Below, one piece after another: positions 24,355 through 32,506 of a stretch of 36,721 nt of DNA. Both the position numbers and the translations under genes were made by a program. Below the pieces are notes generated by a model. That model was not told where the DNA came from. It saw nothing but the letters and a program-made list of their open reading frames with translations, and ran no database searches. The stretch comes from Pararhodobacter sp. (GTDB taxonomy: Bacteria > Pseudomonadota > Alphaproteobacteria > Rhodobacterales > Rhodobacteraceae): NCBI GenBank assembly GCA_020832805.1, contig JAFIED010000089.1, positions 1-36,721 of the forward strand, given 5' to 3'. The first letter of the stretch is position 1; every line of letters begins with the position of its first letter.

Positions 24355-26046
24355 ATGGCGAAAACCAATGAAATGGTGGTGCAGACCATCATCGAAAGCG
24401 GCATCAAGCATGCCTTTACCCTGCCCGGCCTGGGCGTGACCTGGTCCTTGCCAGCGTTTTATGACCGGCGCCAAGAACTGGATGTGGTGCTGGCACGCAG
24501 CGAATGGGTCGCCTCGATCATGGCGCAGGCGGCAGGGCGTCTGATGGGCCGGCCATCGGTACTGATGGGCCAGGGCCCGTGGCTGACCACCATGGGCGCG
24601 GTGGGGATACTGGAGGCGCATTTTTCCGGCACGCCCATGGTGATCCTGGCCGATACATCGGATTATGACGGCTATGGCCAGATGGGTGTCTATCAGACGA
24701 TGACCGGCGATTATGGCGGCGCCGACGCCATGGCCTCGATGAAACCGATCACGAAATACTGCACCTATGCCACCGCGCCGGAAGAGGCGATCTACGGCAT
24801 GCAGATGGCCATCAAGCACGCCAGCCTGCCCCGCACCGGCCCGGCGGCGGTGATCATGAAATCCACCATCATCCGGCGCGAGGTCCCCGAAACCTTCAAG
24901 CCGACCATCTATCCAAGCGCCGGCTACTATGCCTATACCCCTGCCCGGCCAGACCGTGAGGCGGTTCAGAAACTGGCGGAAATGATCGATGCGGCCAGCG
25001 CGCCGGTGATTGTCGCGGGCAATGGTGTGCTGGCCGCAGGGGCCGGTGCCGCCCTGCAGACGCTGGCCGAGCGCGCGGGCATCGCCGTGGTCACCAGCTA
25101 CAACGGCAAGGGCGCGATTGGCGAGAATTCGGACGCGGCAGCGGGCATGATGGGCAACTGGGGCCACCGCGCAGCCAACCGTGTGGTAGCGCAATCGGAT
25201 CTGGTGGTCATGCTGGGCGCCAGCATGGGCCCCGACTATACCCGGTTTCGCGATCCTGGCCTGATCCGGCCGGGCGACCAGAAACTGGTGCAGATCGATA
25301 TCGACCCGCGCAACGCAGGCTGGGTCTATCCCGTCGATCTGGCGATCACCGGCGATGTGGCGGATGTGCTGGCCATGCTGGACCAGATCGGGCTGGACCG
25401 GTCTGCCGCGCGCAACCGGCTGGATCGTCTGCGCGCCATCAAGACCAGGAACGGCTATTTTGACCTGCCTGACCTGCCCGCCGCGCAGGGTTCGGTGCAT
25501 CATGCCGATGTGGTGCGCGGGTTGCAGGCCTTCATCGAACCCAAAGACCTGTTGACGCTTGACGCCGGATCGAACCGTATCTGGGCCACCTTCGGGCTGC
25601 GCATGCCGGTGCCGGGACAGATCATGTCGCCCGGCGGAACGGGGGTGATGGGTTGGTCGGCCCCGGCGGCGACCGCCGCCAAGATCGTGCGGCCAGACCG
25701 GCGCGTCACCTGCGTGACCGGGGACGGCGGATTCATGATGACGCTGAATTCGTTGCCCACAGCCGTGCAGCGGGGGCTGGATGTGGTGTATCTGGTGTTC
25801 AACAATGCCGGGCTGGGCATGGTACGCGACAATCTGGGCGAGAAGCGCATCGCGGTCGATTTCAACGATATCGACTATGTGCGCGTGGCCGAAGGAATGG
25901 GCGCGCGCGGCCTGACCGTGACCCACCGCGACCAGGTACGCGAGGCGCTGGAAGAGGGGCATCGCATGGGCGGGCCCGTGGTGATCGACGTCAAGGTCGA
26001 TCCGGAAGCCAGCCACCACCCGGCCTCCGATCATGACCCGCTCTGA
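24355..26046 (+). CDS. Thiamine-diphosphate enzyme, acetolactate synthase-like
   Basis: A 563-aa ThDP enzyme of the decarboxylase/carboligase superfamily in the usual three-domain order. The catalytic glutamate E50 lies in ARSEWVASIMAQAAGRLMGRPSV; the central domain has APVIVAGNGVL and QSDLVVMLGASMG; the ThDP/Mg motif starts with GDGG (456-459) and ends with N483-N484 (VFNNAGLGM). AAAGGA lies before the ATG. It could be a 2-oxo acid decarboxylase, a carboligase, or a 2-hydroxyacyl-CoA lyase. The last option would pair with the PhyH oxygenase upstream as in alpha-oxidation; I cannot decide between them. The SDR gene overlaps its end by 14 nt. Confidence 0.88.
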   Translation: MAKTNEMVVQTIIESGIKHAFTLPGLGVTWSLPAFYDRRQELDVVLARSEWVASIMAQAAGRLMGRPSVLMGQGPWLTTMGAVGILEAHFSGTPMVILADTSDYDGYGQMGVYQTMTGDYGGADAMASMKPITKYCTYATAPEEAIYGMQMAIKHASLPRTGPAAVIMKSTIIRREVPETFKPTIYPSAGYYAYTPARPDREAVQKLAEMIDAASAPVIVAGNGVLAAGAGAALQTLAERAGIAVVTSYNGKGAIGENSDAAAGMMGNWGHRAANRVVAQSDLVVMLGASMGPDYTRFRDPGLIRPGDQKLVQIDIDPRNAGWVYPVDLAITGDVADVLAMLDQIGLDRSAARNRLDRLRAIKTRNGYFDLPDLPAAQGSVHHADVVRGLQAFIEPKDLLTLDAGSNRIWATFGLRMPVPGQIMSPGGTGVMGWSAPAATAAKIVRPDRRVTCVTGDGGFMMTLNSLPTAVQRGLDVVYLVFNNAGLGMVRDNLGEKRIAVDFNDIDYVRVAEGMGARGLTVTHRDQVREALEEGHRMGGPVVIDVKVDPEASHHPASDHDPL

Positions 26047-26854
26047 GGGGGGGCATCCTGCAACCGGCAGCGGCGTGCCGGCGCGCCGCTTTGCGGGGCG
26101 GGTGGCGCTGATCAGCGCGGCGGCTTCGGGCATCGGGCGCGGCGCGGCACTACGGCTGGCGCGCGAAGGGGCGACAGTTGTTGTCTGGGACCGTGACGCC
26201 GCGATGCTGGATGACGTTGCCACCGCCGCCCATGCCGAGGGGCTGTCCATCGACCCCGTCATGGTGGACATGATGCAACCCGATGCCATCGCCGCGGCGG
26301 TGGCGGCTCTCGTCGCCCGGCATGGCCGCATCGATGTGCTGGTAAACAATATCGGCGGCTCGCTGCATACGCCGTTCAGATTTCTGGACCAGTCCGATCA
26401 GGATTGGGAAAGGGTGATGGCCGTCAACGTGACCGCCTGCGTGCAGACCACCCGCGCGGTCCTGCCGCACATGATGGCGGCGGGTTACGGGCGGATCGTC
26501 AACCTGGGGTCAAAGGCCGGGCGCTTTGGCAGCCTTTTCGCCGGGGCGAATTATGTGGCCTCGAAAGGGGCGATGCAGGGCTTTACCCTGCAGATCGCTC
26601 AGGAATTCGGGCCATATGGCATTACCTGCAATACGCTTTGTCCCGGTGCCATCCTGACCCCACGGGTAGAAAGCCTTTTGTCACAACGCAAATCACCCGA
26701 GGAGCGCACGCGCATGCTGGAAACCATCCCCGTTGGCCGGCACGGCACACCGGAAGACATCGGCGCCGCCATTGCCTTTCTGGCGGCCGAAGAGGCGGGT
26801 TTCGTCAACGGTGCGACGCTTGATATCAACGGCGGGCAATCGATGTCGATCTGA
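26033..26854 (+). CDS. Short-chain dehydrogenase/reductase
   Basis: A 273-aa classical SDR: N105-N106 in VLVNNIGG, catalytic N132, S160, Y174 and K178 (ANYVASKGA), and PGAILTP plus the C-terminal GATLDINGG. The cofactor loop reads ISAAASGIG, so the first glycine of the normal TGxxxGIG is alanine. D53 at the end of the second strand (VVWDRD) favours NAD(H). The ATG at 26033 lies inside the ThDP gene end, so the two are translationally linked; it probably oxidises or reduces the product of that enzyme. A GTG at 26075 is a possible alternative start. Confidence 0.88.
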   Translation: MTRSEGGHPATGSGVPARRFAGRVALISAAASGIGRGAALRLAREGATVVVWDRDAAMLDDVATAAHAEGLSIDPVMVDMMQPDAIAAAVAALVARHGRIDVLVNNIGGSLHTPFRFLDQSDQDWERVMAVNVTACVQTTRAVLPHMMAAGYGRIVNLGSKAGRFGSLFAGANYVASKGAMQGFTLQIAQEFGPYGITCNTLCPGAILTPRVESLLSQRKSPEERTRMLETIPVGRHGTPEDIGAAIAFLAAEEAGFVNGATLDINGGQSMSI

Positions 26855-26889
26855 TGGGCCGCGCGAGTTCCCCACCGCCTGATCGCCGC

Positions 26890-27696
26890 CTACAGGATTC
26901 CCCGCGCCGCGGCCTCGATCTCGCGCGCGGCGGCGGCCAGGCGGTGGCCCAGATCGGATTCCAGCTTTTCCTGCGTGATGATCGACCGCAGCCCACCCAG
27001 ATTCAACAGATAGGCTGGCGTGCCATCGCGCCGCCGTATGGCGGCGCCGGCAGAGTTGGATTCAGGTATCCATTCGCCAATCGCGGTGGCAAACCCCCGT
27101 TCCCGGGCGGTGGCAATGGCCGAGGTCAATGCTGCGCCGATCGCCGGCCAATCATCGCCATGTGCCTCTGCCAGCCGCGCCATCAGCGCCTGGCGCTGAT
27201 CTTCGGGCAAGGCGGCAAGATAGGCGCGGCCGATGCCCGTTCGGGCCATCGGCAGGCGCGACCCCACATCCAGCCTGATCGCCATGGACACCGGCGAGCG
27301 GCAGGATTCGACATAGATCACCTCCAGCCCGCTGGGTACGCCCAGAAACACCGACGCCTCTGCCCCCTCGGCCAGACGGCGCATGATCGGACGGGCGATA
27401 TCGCGTATCTCCATTCCCGCCAGAACGTCAAATCCCAGGCTCAGCACACCGGGGCCCAGCGCATAGCGCGACAGATCCGCGTCATGCACCAGATACCCCA
27501 GTTCGGTCAGCGTGAAGGTGATGCGCGATACCGTAGGCTTGGGCAGACCAACCCGTTGGGCTATCTCTGCATTGCCGATAGCGCGGTTGTCGGGGCCAAA
27601 GGCACGCAGCACGCGAAGCCCCCTTTCAAGGGCCGAGATCATCCGGTAATCGCGGGTCTCCTCCCCTTCGGCGGGGCCTGCCTTGCGCTGTGCCAT
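26890..27696 (-). CDS. IclR-family transcriptional regulator (first copy)
   Basis: A 268-aa protein from ATG 27696. The N-terminal winged helix (about 16-75) has NAEIAQRVGLPKPTVSRITFTL as HTH, followed by the C-terminal effector domain with DIGxxxPxxxxxxGRA-like DVGSRLPMARTGIGRAYLAAL. An extended frame upstream has no ribosome site; the one used is weak (GGACGAGAG). It is convergent with the SDR gene and divergent from the PLP enzyme gene (152 bp). The recognition helix LPKPTVSR is identical to that of the second IclR at 31493-32308. Probably represses or activates the island in response to a pathway acid. Confidence 0.92.
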   Translation of the reverse strand: MAQRKAGPAEGEETRDYRMISALERGLRVLRAFGPDNRAIGNAEIAQRVGLPKPTVSRITFTLTELGYLVHDADLSRYALGPGVLSLGFDVLAGMEIRDIARPIMRRLAEGAEASVFLGVPSGLEVIYVESCRSPVSMAIRLDVGSRLPMARTGIGRAYLAALPEDQRQALMARLAEAHGDDWPAIGAALTSAIATARERGFATAIGEWIPESNSAGAAIRRRDGTPAYLLNLGGLRSIITQEKLESDLGHRLAAAAREIEAAARGIL

Positions 27697-27848
27697 CTCT
27701 CGTCCGACTATGGGCGCACGGATACCAGGCGCCTGCATGCGCGGCTCGTTTACATGACTGCCGACGAAAGGCAAGTCGCAGCGCCCCGGCGCCTGATCGG
27801 CAGACACCGCGTGCAGCCGGTCCATCATCAAGCGAAAGGATACAGACA

Positions 27849-29126
27849 ATGACCCGGCATCCCTTTCCCGCAGGCGGCACGGCATGGCCTGAACTGGAAA
27901 GCCACATGCGCGCCGTCAGCGAGCAGGATGCCGACTGGCGTGGCGGGCGCGTGCCGCTGTTCGTTTTCAAGAACGATGCCGAGACCTACGAGATCGGGCG
28001 CAAGGCCTATTTCGCGTTCTTTTCCGAAAATGCACTTGGCCGAAAACGCGCCTTTCACGGCATCGGGCAAATGGAGGAAGAGGTTCTTGGCTACGGGCTG
28101 GACCTGTTCGGCGCACCAGAGGGGGCGGCCGGCGCGTTTTCCAGCGGGGGCTCCGAAAGCATATTCATGGCCATGAAGGCCGCGCGCGACGCCTGGCGCG
28201 CGGCGCATGCCGGGCGGGCCAGCAGCGGTGCCGCAGATACCGGCGCGCGCGCCCTGAACATCGTCATGCCGATCACCGCCCACCCGGCGTTCGACAAGGC
28301 GGCCGATGCAATGGATCTTGAAATCCGCCGCGCACCCCTGACCGCTGATCGGCGGGGGGATGTGGCGGCAATGGCGGCGATGACCGATGCGCGCACCATC
28401 GCCATTATCGGCTCGGCACCCTGTTTTCCGCATGGTGTGATCGACCCCATCCAGGCATTGTCCGATCTGGCCGTGGAACGCGGGCTGTGGCTGCATGTGG
28501 ATGCCTGTGTCGGCGGCTGGATGGCACCGTTCTTCGCACGCATCGGGCGGGGCACACCCGCCTTTGATTTCCGTTTTCCCGGTGTGCGGTCCCTTTCGGC
28601 CGATCTGCACAAGTTCGGCTTCTGCCCCAAGCCGGCCTCGACCGTGTTCTACCGCGATGCCGCCGATCTGGAACGCGCGACCTTTCGCGCCGATGCCTGG
28701 CCCAGCGGTGCCTTCGCCACGCCCACGCTGATGGGTACCCGGCCCGGTGGCGCGGTGGCGGCGGCCTGGGCTGTACTGAACCATCTGGGCACATCCGGCT
28801 ATGAGGAGGCAGCGCGCCGACTGGGCGCGATGACCGATGCCTATGTCGCCGGGCTTCGCGCCATCGACGGGATTACGCTATGGGCAACGCCGGACCTGAC
28901 CATCATCAACTACGGCTCTGAGTCGCTGGATATCTATGCGGTGGCAAAACAGCTTCAGGCGCGCGGATGGGTGCCGGGGCTGACGCGCGACCCAAAGGGC
29001 ATTCACGCGATGCTGTCGATGCTGCACGAACCCGCCCGCGCCGACTATCTGGCCGATCTGGCCCGGGCCATGGCGCAGGTCCGTGCCGAAGGTGCCGGCG
29101 AAAGCGGGCTGAGCGCGCAATACTGA
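27849..29126 (+). CDS. PLP-dependent decarboxylase/lyase (group II, sphingosine-phosphate-lyase-like)
   Basis: A 425-aa fold-type I PLP enzyme. AAAGGA lies 8 nt before ATG 27849. Key residues: SSGGSES (98-104) for the phosphate, H145 (ITAHPAFDK) stacking on the ring, D218 (LHVDACVGG), and H254-K255 in SADLHKFGF, where the lysine forms the Schiff base. The layout fits the group II decarboxylases and the sphingosine-1-phosphate lyase branch, which lacks a long N-terminal dimer arm. It could decarboxylate an amino acid or cleave an amino alcohol phosphate by retro-aldol. It is monocistronic, divergent from IclR and convergent with the acyl-CoA synthetase gene. Confidence 0.88.
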   Translation: MTRHPFPAGGTAWPELESHMRAVSEQDADWRGGRVPLFVFKNDAETYEIGRKAYFAFFSENALGRKRAFHGIGQMEEEVLGYGLDLFGAPEGAAGAFSSGGSESIFMAMKAARDAWRAAHAGRASSGAADTGARALNIVMPITAHPAFDKAADAMDLEIRRAPLTADRRGDVAAMAAMTDARTIAIIGSAPCFPHGVIDPIQALSDLAVERGLWLHVDACVGGWMAPFFARIGRGTPAFDFRFPGVRSLSADLHKFGFCPKPASTVFYRDAADLERATFRADAWPSGAFATPTLMGTRPGGAVAAAWAVLNHLGTSGYEEAARRLGAMTDAYVAGLRAIDGITLWATPDLTIINYGSESLDIYAVAKQLQARGWVPGLTRDPKGIHAMLSMLHEPARADYLADLARAMAQVRAEGAGESGLSAQY

Positions 29127-29170
29127 ACCAAGCATGGTGCAGACCGCCTGCGCACCAACCCCTGCGGCGA

Positions 29171-31366
29171 TCAGCCTGCCTGTGCGTCGTCGCCCCGGCC
29201 CTGTATCACCAGCGCATCGACCGCCACACAGCCGCGACCCGCAGGTTGCACGATCAGCGGGTTGATATCGACGCTGTCCACCGCCACACCCATATCAACC
29301 CCGAACCGACCCAGCGCCAGCATGGCATCGACCAGGGCGGCGCGGTCTGCCGGGGGCGCACCGCGGAACCCGGCCAGCAGCATGCCCAGGCGGGTCTCGT
29401 CGATCATGGCTTCGGCCTCGTCCCGGCTGAAAGGCGCGCGCCGCATGGCAGTGTCAGCGATCAGTTCGGCCATGATGCCGCCCGGCCCAACCATGACCAT
29501 CGGCCCGAAATCGGGGTCCTGGTGCAGGCCCAGCAACACCTCTACCCCGCCGCCAATCATGGGCTGCACCAGACACTGCGCAGCACCACCGGCCAAGCGC
29601 TGCCCGCTCATCTGCCCCATCAGGTCGTCAAAGGCCGTACCCAGTGCCTGCGGGTCGCCCAGGTTCAGGCGCACCAGGCCGGACTCGGTCTTGTGGGCCA
29701 GCCCCTCGGCCAGCCCCTTCAGCACCACCGGATAGCCGATCTCGCTGGCGCGGCGCAGCGCTTCGGCGCGTGTGGCCACGACTTGTTCTGGCACCATCGG
29801 CAACCCGCATGCCGCCAGCACCTGTTTCGACGCATGTTCGGGCAGGGTTTGCCCCCAGGGTTCCATCAGTGCCATGATCTGCGCGCGCCGGGCCGCATCC
29901 GGCTTCTGCGCGGGCTGGCCGGCGGGCCGGCTGCGGCGGGCGTGAAACCCGGTGAAATGCCGCAATGCTCGCAGCATGGTCGCCGACCCGCGATAGACCG
30001 GCAGTGTGCCGTCCTGCACCAGAGCCTGATACCCTTCGGCCACCACCGCGCCGCCATCATAGACCACGACAACAGGCTTTTTCGCAGTTTGCGCAAACGC
30101 CAGCAGCGGATCGACGAAATTGCCGCGCCAGGCGGCGCGCATCTGGTGGATGAAGACCACGACGATATCGGTGTTCGGATCATCATGGACCGCATGCAGC
30201 GCCATTGGCCAGCGTTCGGGGTGGGCAGTGATCTGGCCAGACAGATCCAGCGGGTTGACCGGCGGCGTGAAGGGCAGAAGGGGGCGCAACCGATCCATCG
30301 TTTCGGGGGTAAATTCAGCCAGCGCCAACCCCTCGTCCTCGGCCTGATCGGCCACTGCGCCGCACCAGCCCCCGGAAAAGGTGACAACACCGATCCGGTT
30401 GCCGCGCGGCACGGGGCAAGCGGCGAAAAGCGCCGCAACATCGGCAATTTCCAGCGGATCACGCACGCTGATGACATTCATCTGCCGAAACACCGCATCA
30501 TGCACCGCGGCGGCGCCCGCCAGCTTGCCGGTATGCGCAAGCGCCGTGCGCGCCGCCGCCTGGCTGCGCCCGAGCTTCAGCACGATCAGGGGCTTGCCCA
30601 GATGCGCCGAACGCGCGGCAACGGCAAGAAAGCGCGTGGGGTCCTTCAACCCCTCCAGCACCATGCCAACCGACGCGATGTCAGGATCATCCAGCATGAA
30701 ATCGGCGTAATCGGCGGCATCGACATTCATCTCGTTGCCGGTGGATACCAGATAACGCAGCCGCGCGCCCTGATCGTGGCTGCGGGTGAACAGGACAGCT
30801 GCCAACTGACCGCTTTGCGAAATCAGCGCGCTGCGCCCCGGGCGCATGTCCCGGGGCAACATGGCGGCGGTGTAGCCGATGAACCCCTCGGCCAGGTTGA
30901 CCAGCCCCATGCAGTTGGGGCCGCACACCGCAATGCCGTGCCGATCGGCAAGCGCGCGCAGGTCTGCCTCGCGTTGCGCCCCTTCGGCGCCTGTCTCGCG
31001 GTAGCCGGCCGCCAGGATCACAGCGCCGCCAACCCCTTTTCGGCCGCAAGCCTCCAGCACCTCGGGGACAGCGGCACCCGGCACGAACAACAGCGCCGCA
31101 TCGACCGGCCCCGGGATCGCCTCGACATCAGGATAGCAGGGCAGCCCGGCGATCTGGTCATGGTTCGGATTGACCGGATGGATCGACCCGGCAAAGCCCA
31201 TAGCCTGCAGATTGGCAATGGTGGCCCCACCCCAACTGGAGGTGTTTGCGCTGGCACCGATAACCGCAACGCTGCGCGGCCGCATCAAGCGGGCCAGGCG
31301 TGCGCTGCTTGATCTGCCGGCATCATCCGGAGCATCGACAGTCTCGGCAGAGGGCGTCTGGGGCAT
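29171..31366 (-). CDS. ADP-forming acyl-CoA synthetase (acetate-CoA ligase family)
   Basis: A 731-aa single-chain enzyme. Start ATG 31366 with GAGG upstream. Order: CoA-binding Rossmann domain (SVAVIGASANTSSWGG), succinyl-CoA ligase-like flavodoxin domains (CGPNCMG, LISQSGQLAAV, AHTGKLAG), and a C-terminal ATP-grasp domain (GYPVVLKGLAEGLAHKTESGLVRLNL, then DINPLIV). This is the fused alpha-beta arrangement of NDP-forming acyl-CoA ligases. It would convert a carboxylic acid, ATP and CoA to acyl-CoA and ADP, and so may activate the imported acid or an intermediate. Cytoplasmic. Substrate unknown. Confidence 0.92.
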   Translation of the reverse strand: MPQTPSAETVDAPDDAGRSSSARLARLMRPRSVAVIGASANTSSWGGATIANLQAMGFAGSIHPVNPNHDQIAGLPCYPDVEAIPGPVDAALLFVPGAAVPEVLEACGRKGVGGAVILAAGYRETGAEGAQREADLRALADRHGIAVCGPNCMGLVNLAEGFIGYTAAMLPRDMRPGRSALISQSGQLAAVLFTRSHDQGARLRYLVSTGNEMNVDAADYADFMLDDPDIASVGMVLEGLKDPTRFLAVAARSAHLGKPLIVLKLGRSQAAARTALAHTGKLAGAAAVHDAVFRQMNVISVRDPLEIADVAALFAACPVPRGNRIGVVTFSGGWCGAVADQAEDEGLALAEFTPETMDRLRPLLPFTPPVNPLDLSGQITAHPERWPMALHAVHDDPNTDIVVVFIHQMRAAWRGNFVDPLLAFAQTAKKPVVVVYDGGAVVAEGYQALVQDGTLPVYRGSATMLRALRHFTGFHARRSRPAGQPAQKPDAARRAQIMALMEPWGQTLPEHASKQVLAACGLPMVPEQVVATRAEALRRASEIGYPVVLKGLAEGLAHKTESGLVRLNLGDPQALGTAFDDLMGQMSGQRLAGGAAQCLVQPMIGGGVEVLLGLHQDPDFGPMVMVGPGGIMAELIADTAMRRAPFSRDEAEAMIDETRLGMLLAGFRGAPPADRAALVDAMLALGRFGVDMGVAVDSVDINPLIVQPAGRGCVAVDALVIQGRGDDAQAG

Positions 31367-31434
31367 GTCGGCACCTCGCTTGCGTCTATGGCCGGAACCA
31401 AGACTGCGCGGTCGGGCGCTCCATGTCAATAAAT

Positions 31435-31449
31435 TGAAAATCGTTTTTA
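31435..31449. promoter_or_regulatory. Near-match IclR-type palindrome upstream of the acyl-CoA synthetase gene
   Basis: TGAAA-ATCGT-TTTTA differs from the TGAAA-n5-TTTCA form at one base. It lies about 70 bp upstream of the minus-strand start at 31366. Overlapping it, ATCGT and ACGAT form a 5-bp inverted repeat. Functional role inferred only from similarity to the 23398-23437 pair. Confidence 0.4.
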
Positions 31450-31492
31450 CGATGCGAAACTATTTCCGCCGCCCTGCCAATACCAGGATCGG

Positions 31493-32308
31493 TCATCGGC
31501 GCGGCGGCTCTCCCAGCCCCACCTGTATCTTGTTGGCTGCGGAAACCAGTGCCGGGCCGAAGAGACTGCGAATGCGGCTTTCGGACATGATCGAGGCCAG
31601 CCCGCCCACGTTGATGATCAGCGGCTCACGCGCCGATCCTGTCTGGATGACAGTCGCCGCGGCATGAATTTCAGGCCGCCATTCGCCCAGCGACGTGACA
31701 TAGCCGTATTCCTTGAACTCGGCCCTGTAGCGGGCGATCTGGTCCAGAATGCTGGCGGGTGTATCGCCTTCTTGCCCGGCAATTCTTTCGGCCAGGTCGT
31801 TGCACGCCGCCTCTGGCAGGGCTGCCAACCATGCCCGCCCCATCGCCGAGCGCAGCAGCGGCAGGCGCGACCCGATATCAAGGCTCAGCACCACGGCCTC
31901 TGGCCGGCGCACCAGGTCAATATAGCGTATCGCGTTGCGGCTTTGCACGCCCAGCGCCACGGCCACATCGTCCATCTCGGACAACTGCCGCATGATCGGC
32001 CGCGCGATCAGCGAAATACCGGAACTGGCCAGGGCGGCATAGCCCAGCTCCAACACCTTTGGCGACAGGCTGTAGCGGGCCGCGCGTTGATGATGAATGA
32101 GATAGCCCAGCTCGGTCAGCGTCCGGGCCAGGCGCGACACCGTGGGTTTTGGCAGGCCCGTGCGTTCTGCCAGTTCCTGATTGCCAAGCGCGCGGTCTTC
32201 CGGCTCGAAGGCAGCCAGCAGGCTCAACCCCCGCGCCAGCGCATTCACCAGTCCCGGCTCGCGCGGTGCTCCCTCCGGCGATGCCGATGTCACGCTGTCA
32301 TTCGACAT
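31493..32308 (-). CDS. IclR-family transcriptional regulator (second copy)
   Basis: A 271-aa protein with ATG 32308 and GGAGGGG upstream. Winged helix at about 20-80 (NQELAERTGLPKPTVSRLARTL), then the effector domain (SLDIGSRLPLLRSAMGRAWLAAL). It is clearly paralogous to the IclR at 26890-27696, with the same LPKPTVSR recognition residues and the same ...ARPIMR... linker. It sits between the acyl-CoA synthetase gene (same strand, 126 bp downstream) and the divergent TRAP operon, whose shared upstream region carries TGAAA/TTTCA arms. Likely controls at least the TRAP genes. Confidence 0.93.
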   Translation of the reverse strand: MSNDSVTSASPEGAPREPGLVNALARGLSLLAAFEPEDRALGNQELAERTGLPKPTVSRLARTLTELGYLIHHQRAARYSLSPKVLELGYAALASSGISLIARPIMRQLSEMDDVAVALGVQSRNAIRYIDLVRRPEAVVLSLDIGSRLPLLRSAMGRAWLAALPEAACNDLAERIAGQEGDTPASILDQIARYRAEFKEYGYVTSLGEWRPEIHAAATVIQTGSAREPLIINVGGLASIMSESRIRSLFGPALVSAANKIQVGLGEPPRR

Positions 32309-32375
32309 TGTCCCCTCCGTCGTGCCTGGCTGCTTTCAGGCGGCATCACGCTTCACGCCCAGTTCTAACTACGTC

Positions 32376-32456
32376 GTGAAATCCGCTTATCACGCCAACC
32401 CGGCGCTTGAAATGGTTTGGGGTGGGTGTTACCGTGAATTTCAAAAGCCGATTTCA
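32376..32456. promoter_or_regulatory. Cluster of TGAAA/TTTCA arms before the TRAP operon
   Basis: Three elements resemble the island operator: GTGAAATCCGCTTATCAC at 32376-32393 (outer GTGA/TCAC arms), the perfect odd palindrome TGAATTTCA at 32435-32443, and CAAAA-GCCGA-TTTCA at 32442-32456 (8 of 10 arm bases match TGAAA/TTTCA). They lie 50-130 bp before the permease start and 68-150 bp before the divergent IclR start. Confidence 0.45.
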
Positions 32457-32506
32457 CTATGCGGAACAGCGGGGAGGCTGGGCCGCGGAAACCGGAGGGG
32501 GGACGC

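Noticed and set aside
24328-26349. Long minus-strand open frame (673 codons) opposite the ThDP gene
   Set aside because: It spans parts of two real plus-strand genes and has no motif.
28967-31312. Long plus-strand open frame (781 codons) opposite the acyl-CoA synthetase
   Set aside because: No recognisable domain, and it starts within the PLP enzyme gene. Antisense shadow.
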